A DNA stretch of 10,799 bases from Stenocarpella maydis (lineage: Eukaryota; Ascomycota; Sordariomycetes; Diaporthales; Diaporthaceae). Under the pieces are notes generated by a model, which saw only the letters and a program-made list of their open reading frames with translations, searched no databases and was not told the origin of the DNA. The translations under genes and the position numbers were made by a program. Below are positions 1 to 8,269 of the stretch, piece after piece. The stretch is from contig NQMI01000304.1 of NCBI GenBank assembly GCA_002270565.1, positions 4,482 through 15,280 on the forward strand, given 5' to 3'. The number at the start of each line of letters is the position of its first letter. Position 1 is the stretch's first letter.

Positions 1-413
1 TTATGTTTCTAATCAGATAAGTATACTTCTCTTGGGACTATATGTAAGATAAAAATTATTGGTTCTTAATTTATTGTTAAAAGAAGTGTTGGCAACCTAA
101 AAAACTGGATCTACCCCTGCCTTGCCTAACCCTTTTGATTACCTTATAATCATGATTAGAGATCTGTGGGCTTGTACTTAAACTTCCTGGGTATATATCT
201 GGTGATCTCGCCTATAGCATTTGTATAAGTTTCCTTATATCCTATCTTAGTGGCTGCCTTAATATACTTGCCTAGTGAGAGCTCTAAAGGAGGTATATTT
301 GGAGGCTTGTTGATTAGATTAGGATGTATATTAATAATATAGTTGTAACTGCTTTTAGAAATCTTTAGCATCTTGAAATTATAAAGGTAACCCTTAATAT
401 AGTAGATATAATT
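1..413. repeat. Left inverted-repeat arm
   Basis: The reverse complement of this stretch matches 4079-4492 with few gaps. For example, the reverse complement of 1-33 differs from 4460-4492 at three positions, all transitions. The stretches around 34-150 and 156-371 also align throughout. The arm includes the last ~85 codons and the stop (156-158) of the minus-strand gene, then about 155 bp of downstream AT-rich sequence. Similarity may continue weakly a few bases inward with a small deletion in the other arm. The outer end is not visible, because pairing is still good at base 1. Confidence 0.85.
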
Positions 414-1202
414 AGTGTAAGCGTTATCTTGAAATCCTTGGAGTGATTAGCACTTAAAGAAAGGGATTATGATGGGGATGATGCCTTGGAGAGTTGTTTG
501 GTTGTAGTTGGCCCCCATCTGCTGCATGTAATAGTTGTATGGGTTTGCATTGTGATGACTAAAGAAGGCGATAAGGAGAGCCGGGCCCTAATGAAGGTTA
601 TTCCCCTGGTATAGTTGAGATATATACTTCTTATAAGGGCTACCATTTGTGTGCTTAATAAAAATATTGTTTGGACCTCCTTTGATTAGAGTGCTGAGTT
701 GAGACTGTAGGTACTTGTAAGCCTTTAGGGCTTTTAGGAAGGGAAAGAATAGTTTAAGTAGCTTAGATTTGTGTGTTAAGGAGAGGGTTTATAGGATGTA
801 AAGACTCTTGCCTCTGCCCTTGAGGTTGTATATCTTGATATTTATTGTAAAGGCCTTATGAAGCGGTGATTTATAGACCTGGTTTTGTGAAAGGATTGCA
901 TTCGGCTGGAAATAAGTATAGATGCCCTCTTTGTGGATAGGAGGAGGATTGTATATTTTAAAGACCCTAATGATAGGAGGTAATTGCTTCTTACCCTTTC
1001 CCTTCTCTTCTTGGCTTGGTTAAGAAGGAGAAGATATAGTGATGGTAAAGCTTATTTAATTAGAGAGGCTTAATGGTTTGATGATGAGATTAATGATTAA
1101 TAGTTGATAATGCTATTGGGGGGAAGTTAAAGAAAAGGATTAGTAGGGGAAAAGTGACTTTAAATATGAAAAGTTGGAGAGGAGAGCTCTTATTAGAAGC
1201 AT
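156..1202 (-). pseudogene. Unrecognised transposon gene, stop-riddled, 3' end within the inverted repeat
   Basis: One minus-strand frame reads from an ATG at 1202-1200, just after an in-frame stop, to the TAA at 158-156, about 349 codons. It contains roughly seven internal stops, several at positions where RIP of CAA/CAG or TGG would give them. I do not recognise the protein. It is basic and rich in Asn, Tyr, Ile, Lys and Gln. It has a Lys/Gly-rich segment near 1000, a hydrophobic patch followed by two His near 550, and a conserved-looking C-terminus with several Arg and Lys. No DDE motif, zinc finger or membrane segment is obvious. The last ~85 codons recur, open, in the right arm, which suggests selection once acted on this C-terminus. 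The frame carries far fewer stops per length than the plus-strand partner gene. It may be a transposase or accessory DNA-binding protein. The start is tentative. Confidence 0.5.
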
Positions 1203-1516
1203 TTAAAGTAGTAAAGGTTGCTGTTTAGTAGAAAAGGGAAGGAAGTTAGGTGATTTACTAGCTTGAGTAATTTACTTATCTTGAGGCTCCCCTTTTAATA
1301 AAAGCCTACCTTTCTGCTAAAACCTTTAACCCAACTACTTCTTTTATAACTACTATACCTTGGCTGATCTCTAATTAGTACAGTATAACTTGCATTATTA
1401 AGACTTAAAAGCTGCTGTAATTATTAACCTCTACCCTTAAAACTTATTACCTCCCCTCTGTTATCTAATTTCTCCTTGCCTTAGCACCCTTTTCCTTAGT
1501 TCAACTAATTAGAAAG
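1203..1516. promoter_or_regulatory. Divergent intergenic region, possible bidirectional promoter
   Basis: This 314-bp AT-rich stretch lies between the likely starts of the two divergent genes and has no frame of its own that continues either protein. Its right half (about 1290-1500) is rich in CCTT and CCTA runs. It contains CTAATTAG at 1371-1378 and 1505-1512, the second only five bases before the plus-strand ATG. No clear TATA or CAAT box can be trusted in mutated sequence. The promoter role is inferred only from gene layout. Confidence 0.35.
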
Positions 1517-3798
1517 ATGTCTTCCTTAAGCCAACAAATAATAAAGAAAGGTGAGGAAAAGAAGAAGGGATCCCCGTTAATCTAGTTTATAGCTATTAAC
1601 AGTCTAAAAGGCCAAGTTAGCCCTATGAACGATCCTAATGCCCTTGTGCCTATTATTAAGTACCCAGACCCTTCTAATTAGGTTAGCCTTAAAGTATGAC
1701 TTTTAGTGTTGCCCTTTATTATGAATTTTAATAATATTAACCCTATATAGTAGCTGAGATTTCCCAACCCATGCGATGTCTGCAATTGAGGAAACTGGGA
1801 TTATAGAGCTAGTTCAGACCTAATAAAAGACCTATTTGAAACCAGAATCCTTAATAATGGGTTGACACTCTCTTAAGCTTTTAATATATTAGACCTTTTG
1901 GTATGACTGCTGTTCTTTTAGAACTAAAAATGGGGGTATAGTGATTATGTATAGTGGGTGGTGGATATATATTTTGAGGGTGTTAATCCCTATCCTTAGT
2001 TTAGAGACCCCCCTGGGTAGAAGAACCTGTTTGGCACTTACTATAGCAACTTCCTTATAACCCTTTATAATGCAGAAGGTCTCCTAGCTTAAGAGGCATG
2101 CCTATATACTAATTATATTCTGGGGCTTATTAATTAGCAGCTAATCGATTTCAGCAACCTAGTCTTTATAGTGCCCATAACCTATAATATTAACAGAGAA
2201 CCCCCTAAATCATAAAGATACTACTTACTAAAGAATAGCTAGAGGTTCATCATCCAAATTATATATACCCCAGGCCATTAGGTATTAAGCATCTTTAATA
2301 GGGATACCAAACGACTTAATATAATTAATACTCATCCTGATTGGAGAACTTGTGATAGGATGTACCCCTATATAAGGGACTGCATTATATACTTCCTTAC
2401 CCTTAGGCTATCTAAAGGATTCTTAAAATAGGCATGCATAGCGGTCCAAGTAAAGGTCACACTGCAGCTAGGATTAACTGCCTATGGACTCCTTATGGCC
2501 ACCTATATTACCTTTTTTTTCCGAGAAAATCATGGAAAGAATGGCTAGGAGTTTGGAGACTGGATTAAGATTAGGCTGCTTGAATCTGCCCCTTCTAGCT
2601 TACCCGCTAAGAAAGCCTTAGCTCTTATCTAAAGTTTTACTATCCAATCAGAAATTAATAGATCCGGGTATCTAATTAGGGGCATTTAGAATACTCCAGT
2701 TATTAGCTATAATAAGTATAAGAGGCTTATAGTAGGAAAGAATATTATATACTCTTAAGCTGATATCTTAGGGATAAATAAGGGGGAGACTAAGTATTGC
2801 GCTATACTTGGTATAGGATTAGAGCTGGGATAAAATCTGCTGGGCTTCCTTATAGTGAGATTTAATAAGGCTGATCTTTTAAGGCCTACTAATGTCTAGA
2901 CTTTCAGGTTAAGCAAAACTCCTGTTACCCCTAATAACTTAAAGAACCGGCCACCTATCCTAATATCTAAGATACCTAGTGCAGCTATAAAGGATCTAAT
3001 TATAATATCTAGGCTTGAACTTTATAAGGACCCGTTTAAGATACCTGAGCCTCTGCCTTAGGCAGATAGGGCATAAATATATGGAGAAGATGGTCTTAGG
3101 ATATTAAGTAAAGTAAGAACTACTTTATAAATGCCTGATTGGAGTAGGGCCGGAATGCTATAGGGTGACCCTATTAAACTTCTCTTGCAGTAGATGTTGG
3201 AGGTAAGTATTAGGAATATGTCTTTAGGAGGAAATATAAATATGGGTGGGATAACCCCTAAGTAATTAGGTATCTTAAGGTCTTCATTATTATCTCTATC
3301 CTCTATTCTAGCTATATTGCTACTATGTTGCCCATTGCCTGCTGTAATGAGAATTATATTGATTTAGGAGTATAACTGGAATGCAAGCAAGTGGGTGGGA
3401 ATTAAGGAAGCAAATTGCTGGGTTCCCATGCTAGTAATTAATAATAGCTATTAATCCTAAGCTTATAAAAAGGCAGCTGAGCAAAAGGAGAAGGATTGCA
3501 AACCAAACATACTATAATAGAATGAGAGTAGGGATGAGCAAGCTAGGAATTAAGAGCTATAAAGGGTCTAATAGAGCTAAATTCAGGTGGCTTATCTAAT
3601 TAGAGGAGGAAAGTAATTCTAGTTGTTTTAGGCGGACTATTGCTTATTCTTTATAATGGTCTGGAGAGGGGTGTATTCTGGGGTCTAGGGGAACCGGTAT
3701 ATTTTGGAATCTGGAGGAAAACCAGCCTTAGTATTCCCCCCCCCCTCCCAAAACTATAGCAAAAGGGCCTTCCCTACATTGCTTTTGAAAAGTTTCTA
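1517..3798 (+). pseudogene. Ulp1/C48-like cysteine protease with long unrecognised C-terminal region, heavily RIPed
   Basis: A single frame from ATG 1517 runs about 760 codons with no frameshift but about 46 stops, nearly all TAG/TAA at likely Gln codons. Around codons 250-330 it resembles the Ulp1 family of SUMO/ubiquitin-like proteases. There is a His (2276-2278) followed by TAG where Trp is usual, Asn (AAT, 2327-2329) 17 codons later where Asp is expected, a Gln (CAG, 2465-2467), and Tyr (TAT, 2483-2485) before Gly where the nucleophilic Cys is expected, six codons after the Gln. These spacings fit yeast Ulp1 (His514, Asp531, Gln574, Cys580). Asp to Asn and Cys to Tyr are each one G-to-A change. 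Downstream there is an unrecognised ~400-codon region. It ends in a Lys/Glu/Gln/Arg-rich, coiled-coil-like stretch (about 3460-3600) and a C10 run (3736-3745). The true stop is unknown; the end given is the last in-frame TAG considered. Confidence 0.6.
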
Positions 3799-3829
3799 GT
3801 CCTAGAGAATCAATCTTTTTATACCCTGT

Positions 3830-4078
3830 GAATTTGTATCTGTCAGATATATACGTGTGTACTGTGAAACTATTTCTTGTGCCCTCTTTTTCTGCCTCTC
3901 CTTTTTGGCACCCTTTATTCCCCTTATAACTCTCCTATCGCGTCAGGGGCTCCTCTTCTTGCCTTCCACGCTCCTCTTAGGGTGGTTGCTTGATCAGGGC
4001 TCTGGCAGAACGTGTGCCTTTTTGTGTGTAAGGAGGTTATGTCCTCTCGCTCTCCCCTTTGGGCCCGTTTTCAACGCG
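3830..4078. other. GC-richer, pyrimidine-rich island without RIP signs
   Basis: Composition changes sharply here. CpG dinucleotides, TGG and CAG are common, and the plus strand is full of CT and CTC tracts, unlike the AT-rich sequence on both sides. An open frame begins at ATG 3857 and runs straight into the right inverted-repeat arm. Its first ~75 residues are hydrophobic and Leu/Cys-rich, as expected from translating a CT-rich strand, and I do not take them as a protein. The island may be a late insertion, a captured fragment, or the unique (unduplicated) part of the element, which RIP would spare. Confidence 0.5.
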
Positions 4079-4492
4079 AATTGTATTTATTATATTAAGG
4101 GTTACCTTTGCGATTTTAAGATGCTAAAGATTTCTGAGGGTAGTTATAATTGTATTACTAATATGTATCCTAATCTGATTAATAAGCCTTCAAATATACC
4201 TCCTTTAGAACTCTTGCTGGGCAAGTATACTAAGGTAGCTATTGAGATAGGATATAAGGAAACTCGTGTGGATGCTATAGGCGAGGTTACTAGATATATG
4301 CTCAGGAAGTTTAAGTATAAGCCTATGGATCTCTAGTTATAGTTGTAAGGTGATTAGAAGGGTTAGGTAAGGTAGGGGTAGATCTAGTTTTTTTAAGTTG
4401 CTAATACTTCTTTTACCAGTAAATTAAGAACTAATGATTTTTATCTTATATATGGTTTTAAGAGAAGTATACTTATCTAATTAGAGATATAA
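4079..4492. repeat. Right inverted-repeat arm
   Basis: This is the mirror of 1-413. Aligned differences are mostly C/T or A/G and go both ways between arms, so each arm mutated independently after they were formed. It begins inside coding sequence homologous to the C-terminus of the minus-strand gene and ends near the AT-rich 16-bp tandem repeat at 4497. Confidence 0.85.
4082..4336 (+). pseudogene. Second, inverted copy of the C-terminal end of the minus-strand gene
   Basis: The frame ending at the TAG 4334-4336 is open for about 85 codons and matches the C-terminus of the gene ending at 156. Over the final 71 residues I count 52 identities, with substitutions mostly explained by transitions. 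The match stops at about 4079, where the unrelated GC-richer island begins, so this is a 5'-truncated fragment and not a full gene. An in-frame run-on from an ATG at 3857 is probably fortuitous. Its lack of stops, in a region where neighbouring frames have many, is notable but the stretch is short. Confidence 0.7.
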
Positions 4493-4496
4493 TATT

Positions 4497-4528
4497 ATTT
4501 TAACTTTTTTATATTTTAACTTTTTTAT
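4497..4528. repeat. 16-bp tandem repeat, two perfect copies
   Basis: The unit attttaacttttttat occurs at 4497-4512 and 4513-4528, directly outside the right arm. It may mark the junction between the TIR element and the next remnant, or be simple AT-rich slippage. Confidence 0.85.
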
Positions 4529-4864
4529 ATCTTATTCTAGAATTTATATTCCTTTAGCTTAGGGTTATTAGGGTTAATGAGTAGAATGTTTATATGTAGT
4601 GTTGTTATTTGAGTCTAATTAGCTGAATCCAATAAGTCTGAATTATATAAGCTGTCTGTATCCAAGTATGCCTGCGCTTAGGGGACCATCTAGCTAGGAA
4701 GAGACTAGTTTTAGTACTAATTATTATTATCCTGATTAGGAGTAGTGGGATGGGGTGTGTTGTTTAATATGTTTGGGAAGATATTATATTTGGCTACCTC
4801 TAATAGCTTCCTCCCGGTTTGTTAACTTTTAGGAGGGTTGTCCTCCTAAAGAAAAGGCACCTTT
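4529..4864. other. AT-rich stretch: non-coding part, then a possible pol tail
   Basis: The first half (to about 4700) shows no frame, repeat or RNA gene that I can support. It holds two TTAGGGTTA-like units at 4559-4576. From about 4860 down to 4700 the minus-strand pol frame can be followed with a few stops, so this could be the pol C-terminal tail. A 3' LTR would be expected near here, but none is recognisable. Confidence 0.4.
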
Positions 4865-7160
4865 AGCTTTTAAATTCCCCTCTTATAAATGAATTTCTTT
4901 AGGTGTATTAGGGGATAGGTCCCGTTAATAGGGATCCTATTAGGGGTTCTTAGCTTATATATATTATTAGGCTTAATGGTATTAATGATATAAGGCTTAA
5001 ATTATTAATATGTTAGCTTCTGGAATGATAAGTAATTAGATTTCCTTTGCTTATTTATAACTAGCATAAGGTTATCTTTTATAAGGGGCTTGGGTTTATA
5101 GAATCCCTAGTGGGTATCTCTGGCTGCTGCCTTTCTTCTTTGCTTAGTAACTAACTCCTGGGCATATAGGATATCTTGTTTTAGGTCTAGTAATAAGCAC
5201 AGTTAATATTCTAGTACCTAATTGGAGGTCATACAGGGTGATTAGGCTTAAACCCGCTAGGTAGGGATTTCCATCTTAATGAGTAATACTAGGTTAAATT
5301 TGTGGAGTAGGTAGAACAGGCTTTTCTTGTGTAACCGCCTTAAGGACATCTAATTAGTAAAGAGTATATGAGGAAGGATCTTTTTCCATCCAGTTATACC
5401 CTTATCTAGCATCTTTCCTAAGGCTTAATGCAATATTAAAGTGGCTATATTCTACAATACTATTTGCCCTAGGATTATATGCAGATATTCTGATCTAATG
5501 CACCCTAAGGTATCTAAGGTATTTAGCAAAGTCTCTAAGGTTCTTAGGTCCCCCATTTATAACTACTAATATAGGCAAGCCCCATTTGAGTAGGAACTTG
5601 TTAATAAAGAATTGCTTAATGTTCTTTAAGTCAGCAGCCCTGAGAGCTATTGCCTTAGGCCATCCTGTAAGGTTGTAATGTTCTTCCACAAGATACTAAT
5701 ATTCCTGATTAAAGGGCAAATGCTAAATATTAATATGAATTTTTAAAAACGGAAGCCCTAGGGTAGTAGGTATTACCCTATTATTATAGATCCTGGTATC
5801 TCATTTGTTACATTTAGGACATCTAGTAATTACTTTTTTAATATCTATATATATCCCTTTCTAGTAGTATATTACTCTAATGTGGTAGTAGGTAGCATCC
5901 CTCCCTCTATAATTAAGGGGAGCGTGAGTATTCTTAATGATTCTTTTTCTTAGATCAGGGTTGTTTATAACTCTCCTTTTAAGGAGGTCCTTTTCAGGTT
6001 CCCGCTAGAGCACTCCTTCCCTAAGGGAAAAGGTAAGAGCTTTCTTCTTAAAAGCCTTCTGTTATTAATTAGAGAGGTAATTAGGTAGAATACTATGGTA
6101 GAGATAATCTATAATCTCCCTTGATTTCTTTAATTACTAATAACTGCCTTTAAGTAACAACATCTAATTAGAAGGTATTGGAGCTATTATAGGATTAAGA
6201 GAAGTATTATATTATTTCTTAATATCCCCTTTAATTTATTTATCTACCTTATCTAAAGGACCCAGAGGTTTTCTTGAGAGCAAGTTAGCAACTGAATTAT
6301 TAACCCATTTAATATGCCTGACTATAAAGTTATATATCCTGATTATAGCTAGCTATTGAGTAATATAGGCCCTAGGGATATCTAATATTAACCCCTTTAA
6401 CTACTAAATAAGAATATTTAAGTTGGTCTTTAGGATGAAATGAACTCTATATATATAGACCTAAAGCTATCTGATTGCATAGAGTATAGCCTAATACTTA
6501 TGTTTTATTGTATTATAGAGCTTCTCGGTAGTAGTCCATGAGCTACTTTTATACCGGACTGGATGATAAACCCTGTTTTTTATCTATATTAGATAGGCAC
6601 CCTAGCTATCCAGGCTTATATTAATTATAAGGATAATCTCTCCCTTATTATAGTTAATATTTATAAGGTAGGGTTTTAAAGTAATTATTAACTTAAGGGC
6701 GTTTATGGCTTCCTGGCAGCTTTTAGTCTAGATAAACGGAGTACTCTTCTTTAGTAGGTTGAAGAAAGGATGTAATATAATTCTATAAAAGAGCATCTAG
6801 ATCCGGTAAAAGTTAATTAGGCTGAGAAATGATTAGAGCTAGCTGATATAGAAAAAGACTTAACTTAGTCTTCTGAATTCTTACAAGTAGTTGTGCACTA
6901 ACTCTTTTTATAGGTCTCTTACTCCTTAATTTTAATAATCTTCTTATTTGCAGGAGAGCAGCCTAGAGTCCCATATATATAACCTATAATATTAGCCTGC
7001 TTTTTGCACCATTTGGATTTAGCAGCATTAATTATATTACTAGCAAGCGTTATATTAAAAAGTATATTATTAAAGTTCTTAATGTGCTCTACGATATACT
7101 TTTATACCCTAGGAAGGTTATTAAGCTCCTAATTATTATAGGTGGACTTTAGCCCTTTTA
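4700..7160 (-). mobile_element. Ty3/Gypsy LTR retrotransposon remnant, 5'-truncated
   Basis: The remnant encodes the second half of a Gypsy pol on the minus strand in the order RT end, RNase H, integrase, which is the Ty3/Gypsy order (Copia has integrase first). The 5' part (5' LTR, gag, protease, RT palm) is missing, cut at 7160 where a compositionally different island begins. No 3' LTR can be recognised before the TIR element at 4492. Confidence 0.85.
4865..7160 (-). pseudogene. pol: Gypsy pol: RT C-terminus, RNase H and integrase, RIPed and frameshifted
   Basis: Read downward from 7160. About 7155-6930 gives the RT thumb/connection, with a Lys-Ser-Lys-Trp-Cys segment and a segment resembling the Gly-Tyr...Gly-Arg motif of fungal Gypsy RT. 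RNase H lies at about 6745-6290; an expected catalytic Asp is Asn (codon 6622-6620), and the domain ends near the Leu-Ser-Arg-Lys-Pro that closes this region in fungal Gypsy elements. The integrase zinc-binding part (His/His/Cys/Cys) is near 5900-5800. The catalytic core (about 5745-5420) has the family's Leu-Thr-Gly-Trp-Pro segment, with both expected Asp as Asn and the Glu kept near 5450. The C-terminal domain, with a His-Leu-Lys-Lys-Phe, ends near 4875. Many TAG/TAA stops break the frame. RNase H and the integrase core share a frame; the thumb is in another, so an indel lies near 6900-6950, and a second shift lies near 5400. The longest open piece is 5495-5689. It is non-functional. Confidence 0.88.
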
Positions 7161-7282
7161 TGTTATGAACCAACACGCTGGCACCCCGGACCCCGGTCTG
7201 CAGGCCCAAAAGACATCAAAGACATACGCCGTGATGCAACCCCGTAGGACCTTAATAGCGGAGTCAGCATAATATACCCAGA

Positions 7283-7296
7283 TTTAGGGTTAGGGT
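7283..7296 (+). repeat. Two telomere-like TTAGGG units
   Basis: The 14 bases tttagggttagggt contain two TTAGGG units, the usual filamentous-fungal telomere repeat. Two units are too few to call an interstitial telomere. Confidence 0.4.
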
Positions 7297-7333
7297 CTGG
7301 CTCACAACGCTCGGTTGCAAGCCATATAAGCTA

Positions 7334-7390
7334 GCTTGAAGAGGCATCCTTCAAGCCTCACATCACGACTCGCAGGCTCGCCTTGCGAGT
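7334..7390. other. Two small hairpins in the island
   Basis: GCTTGAA (7334-7340) pairs with TTCAAGC (7350-7356) across a 9-base loop. ACTCGCA (7368-7374) pairs with TGCGAGT (7384-7390) across another 9-base loop. Two adjacent stems of equal arm and loop length could be structured RNA or a cruciform-prone site. No function is claimed. Confidence 0.5.
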
Positions 7391-7525
7391 TAGCAAGCTA
7401 TTAAAGAGTCAGAACATATAAAGGATATAGTTATTATTATAGTAGATAGCTTTTATAGAATAGACTCTTTAGTTGTTAATCTAAGTTGTTAAACGGAACC
7501 GCTCAGCAGGGCGTTGGTACTCCGT

Positions 7526-7575
7526 GCAAGGAGTTACCCTAGACTTCCTAGCAAGGAGTTACCCTAGACTTGCGA
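7526..7575. repeat. 25-bp tandem duplication, two copies
   Basis: Copies at 7526-7550 and 7551-7575 share their first 21 bases exactly (both begin gcaaggagttaccctagact) and differ only in the last four, where ccta in the first copy is gcga in the second. The unit carries the short CTTGCGAGT-type motif also found at 7383-7390. Confidence 0.9.
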
Positions 7576-7902
7576 GTCAGGCGATTTTCGCTAAGTACGC
7601 CCAGTGCGTGCGTGACGCAAGATGAGTTTGGTGGCCGTGAGTCGATTATTTTGGCCTGCATTTGCACCTTAATTCAGACCTCTGCATTACCCTTATTTCT
7701 TACCCAAAAAGTATATGACTTAGTGCATTGGATAGCCTGATTTCTGAAGTTTGTATGTACTTAATTTGGGTATTGCTAGGGCTATGGTTGGCTGGCTGCT
7801 TGGAACCAAAGATGGTGTGTTGGAAGGGCGAATTTTCCGGCATTTGCAAATTTGCACCAGAGCCGACCGCAGCATGCCCAGGGGTGAGACAACATCAGAG
7901 GG

Positions 7903-7910
7903 TATATAAG
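7903..7910 (+). promoter_or_regulatory. TATA-like box with downstream leader-like sequence
   Basis: TATATAAG sits in unmutated sequence and is followed by about 130 bases poor in ATGs (7911-8030). That arrangement resembles a promoter and transcription start, such as the U3/R junction of an LTR driving the plus-strand Gypsy gag at 8270. A perfect 12-bp palindrome TGCAAATTTGCA lies about 50 bp upstream (7845-7856). Function is inferred only from the motif and position. Confidence 0.35.
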
Positions 7911-8269
7911 GAGGGCTTACAGAAGCCCAACTTAATTCAATACAAAGTTGTCCAGACCATTGTCAATCGTCCCAATTCGCCTCAGAGCACCATACTGCGA
8001 CCCTGCCGAAACACACGCTAAACTGAATGCTATTCTATAGCACAAATTCATCAGATAAGTATTTAATCCTAGTATTGGATAGCCTTATAGCTAGTAATTA
8101 TTATTAGTTAATAATATTGCTTAACAACTACTTAATAATATATTCTGAATATAAACTCTTAATCTTTTAGGATTATATACTTGGAAACCCCTTTAATTAT
8201 TACATTTTGATGACTCTTGTTTATATATCGCTATGCAAACTTTAAGCAATATTATACGCGAAACCCTTT

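Larger units (their letters stand above)
1..4492. mobile_element. Candidate TIR DNA transposon carrying a Ulp1-like protease gene and a second divergent gene, RIP-inactivated
   Basis: Two inverted arms of at least 413 bp enclose two broken genes that point away from each other, with about 314 bp between their likely starts. The arms pair base for base from position 1 with 4492 inward to about 413 with 4079, so the true left end may lie before the window and no target-site duplication can be scored. Long TIRs and a C48-type protease are both known from some Mutator-like elements (plant Kaonashi elements), but I recognise no MULE transposase here, so the superfamily is open. The minus-strand gene or the C-terminal half of the plus-strand gene could be the transposase. 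An alternative is two inverted copies of one element, the right one cut down to its end. Mutations throughout are RIP-like. Confidence 0.55.
7161..7490 (+). repeat. Possible LTR or LTR fragment beginning TGTTATGAACC
   Basis: TGTTATGAACC at 7161, exactly at the break in the pol frame, resembles the TG...-type 5' end of fungal LTRs. A TATA-like ATATAAAGG lies at about 7415 and AT-rich sequence follows. I could not find a matching CA-type 3' end, a second copy, or a clear primer-binding site, so the right boundary is arbitrary. The five bases before it, tttta, would be the target duplication if this is a solo LTR, but no convincing partner was found. Confidence 0.3.
7161..8040. other. RIP-free, GC-richer island between two head-to-head Gypsy remnants
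   Basis: At 7161 the sequence switches abruptly from AT-rich pol to CpG-containing sequence that keeps many CA and TG dinucleotides, and at about 8040 it switches back. It holds a possible LTR start, hairpins, a tandem duplication and a TATA-like box. I see no convincing protein-coding gene: the 97-codon frame at 7728-8021 resembles nothing I know. It may be host single-copy sequence, a younger insertion, or LTR/leader sequence of the plus-strand Gypsy that escaped RIP. Confidence 0.5.

Noticed and set aside
156..371. Stand-alone 71-residue protein
   Set aside because: The same frame continues upstream to about 1202 with only a few stops, so this is the end of a longer gene and not a small gene.
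1517..3798. Alternative genetic code reading TAA/TAG as Gln (ciliate-like)
   Set aside because: TGA and TAG also occur at likely Trp positions, and catalytic Cys and Asp positions read Tyr and Asn. RIP explains all of these, a code change does not. The retroelements are also of fungal Gypsy type.
3857..4336. Open frame of 159 codons
   Set aside because: It joins a CT-rich non-coding island, which gives an artificial hydrophobic N-terminus, to the inverted copy of a gene end. Only the last ~85 codons have a homolog, in the left arm.
1..4492. LTR retrotransposon with the arms as LTRs
   Set aside because: The arms are inverted, not direct, and the genes inside are not gag/pol.
7283..7296. Interstitial telomere
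   Set aside because: Only two units, with no array or degenerate flanking units.
7728..8021. Open frame of 97 codons
   Set aside because: No recognisable motif, it spans the TATA-like box and leader-like sequence, and an open frame of this length is expected by chance in GC-richer sequence.
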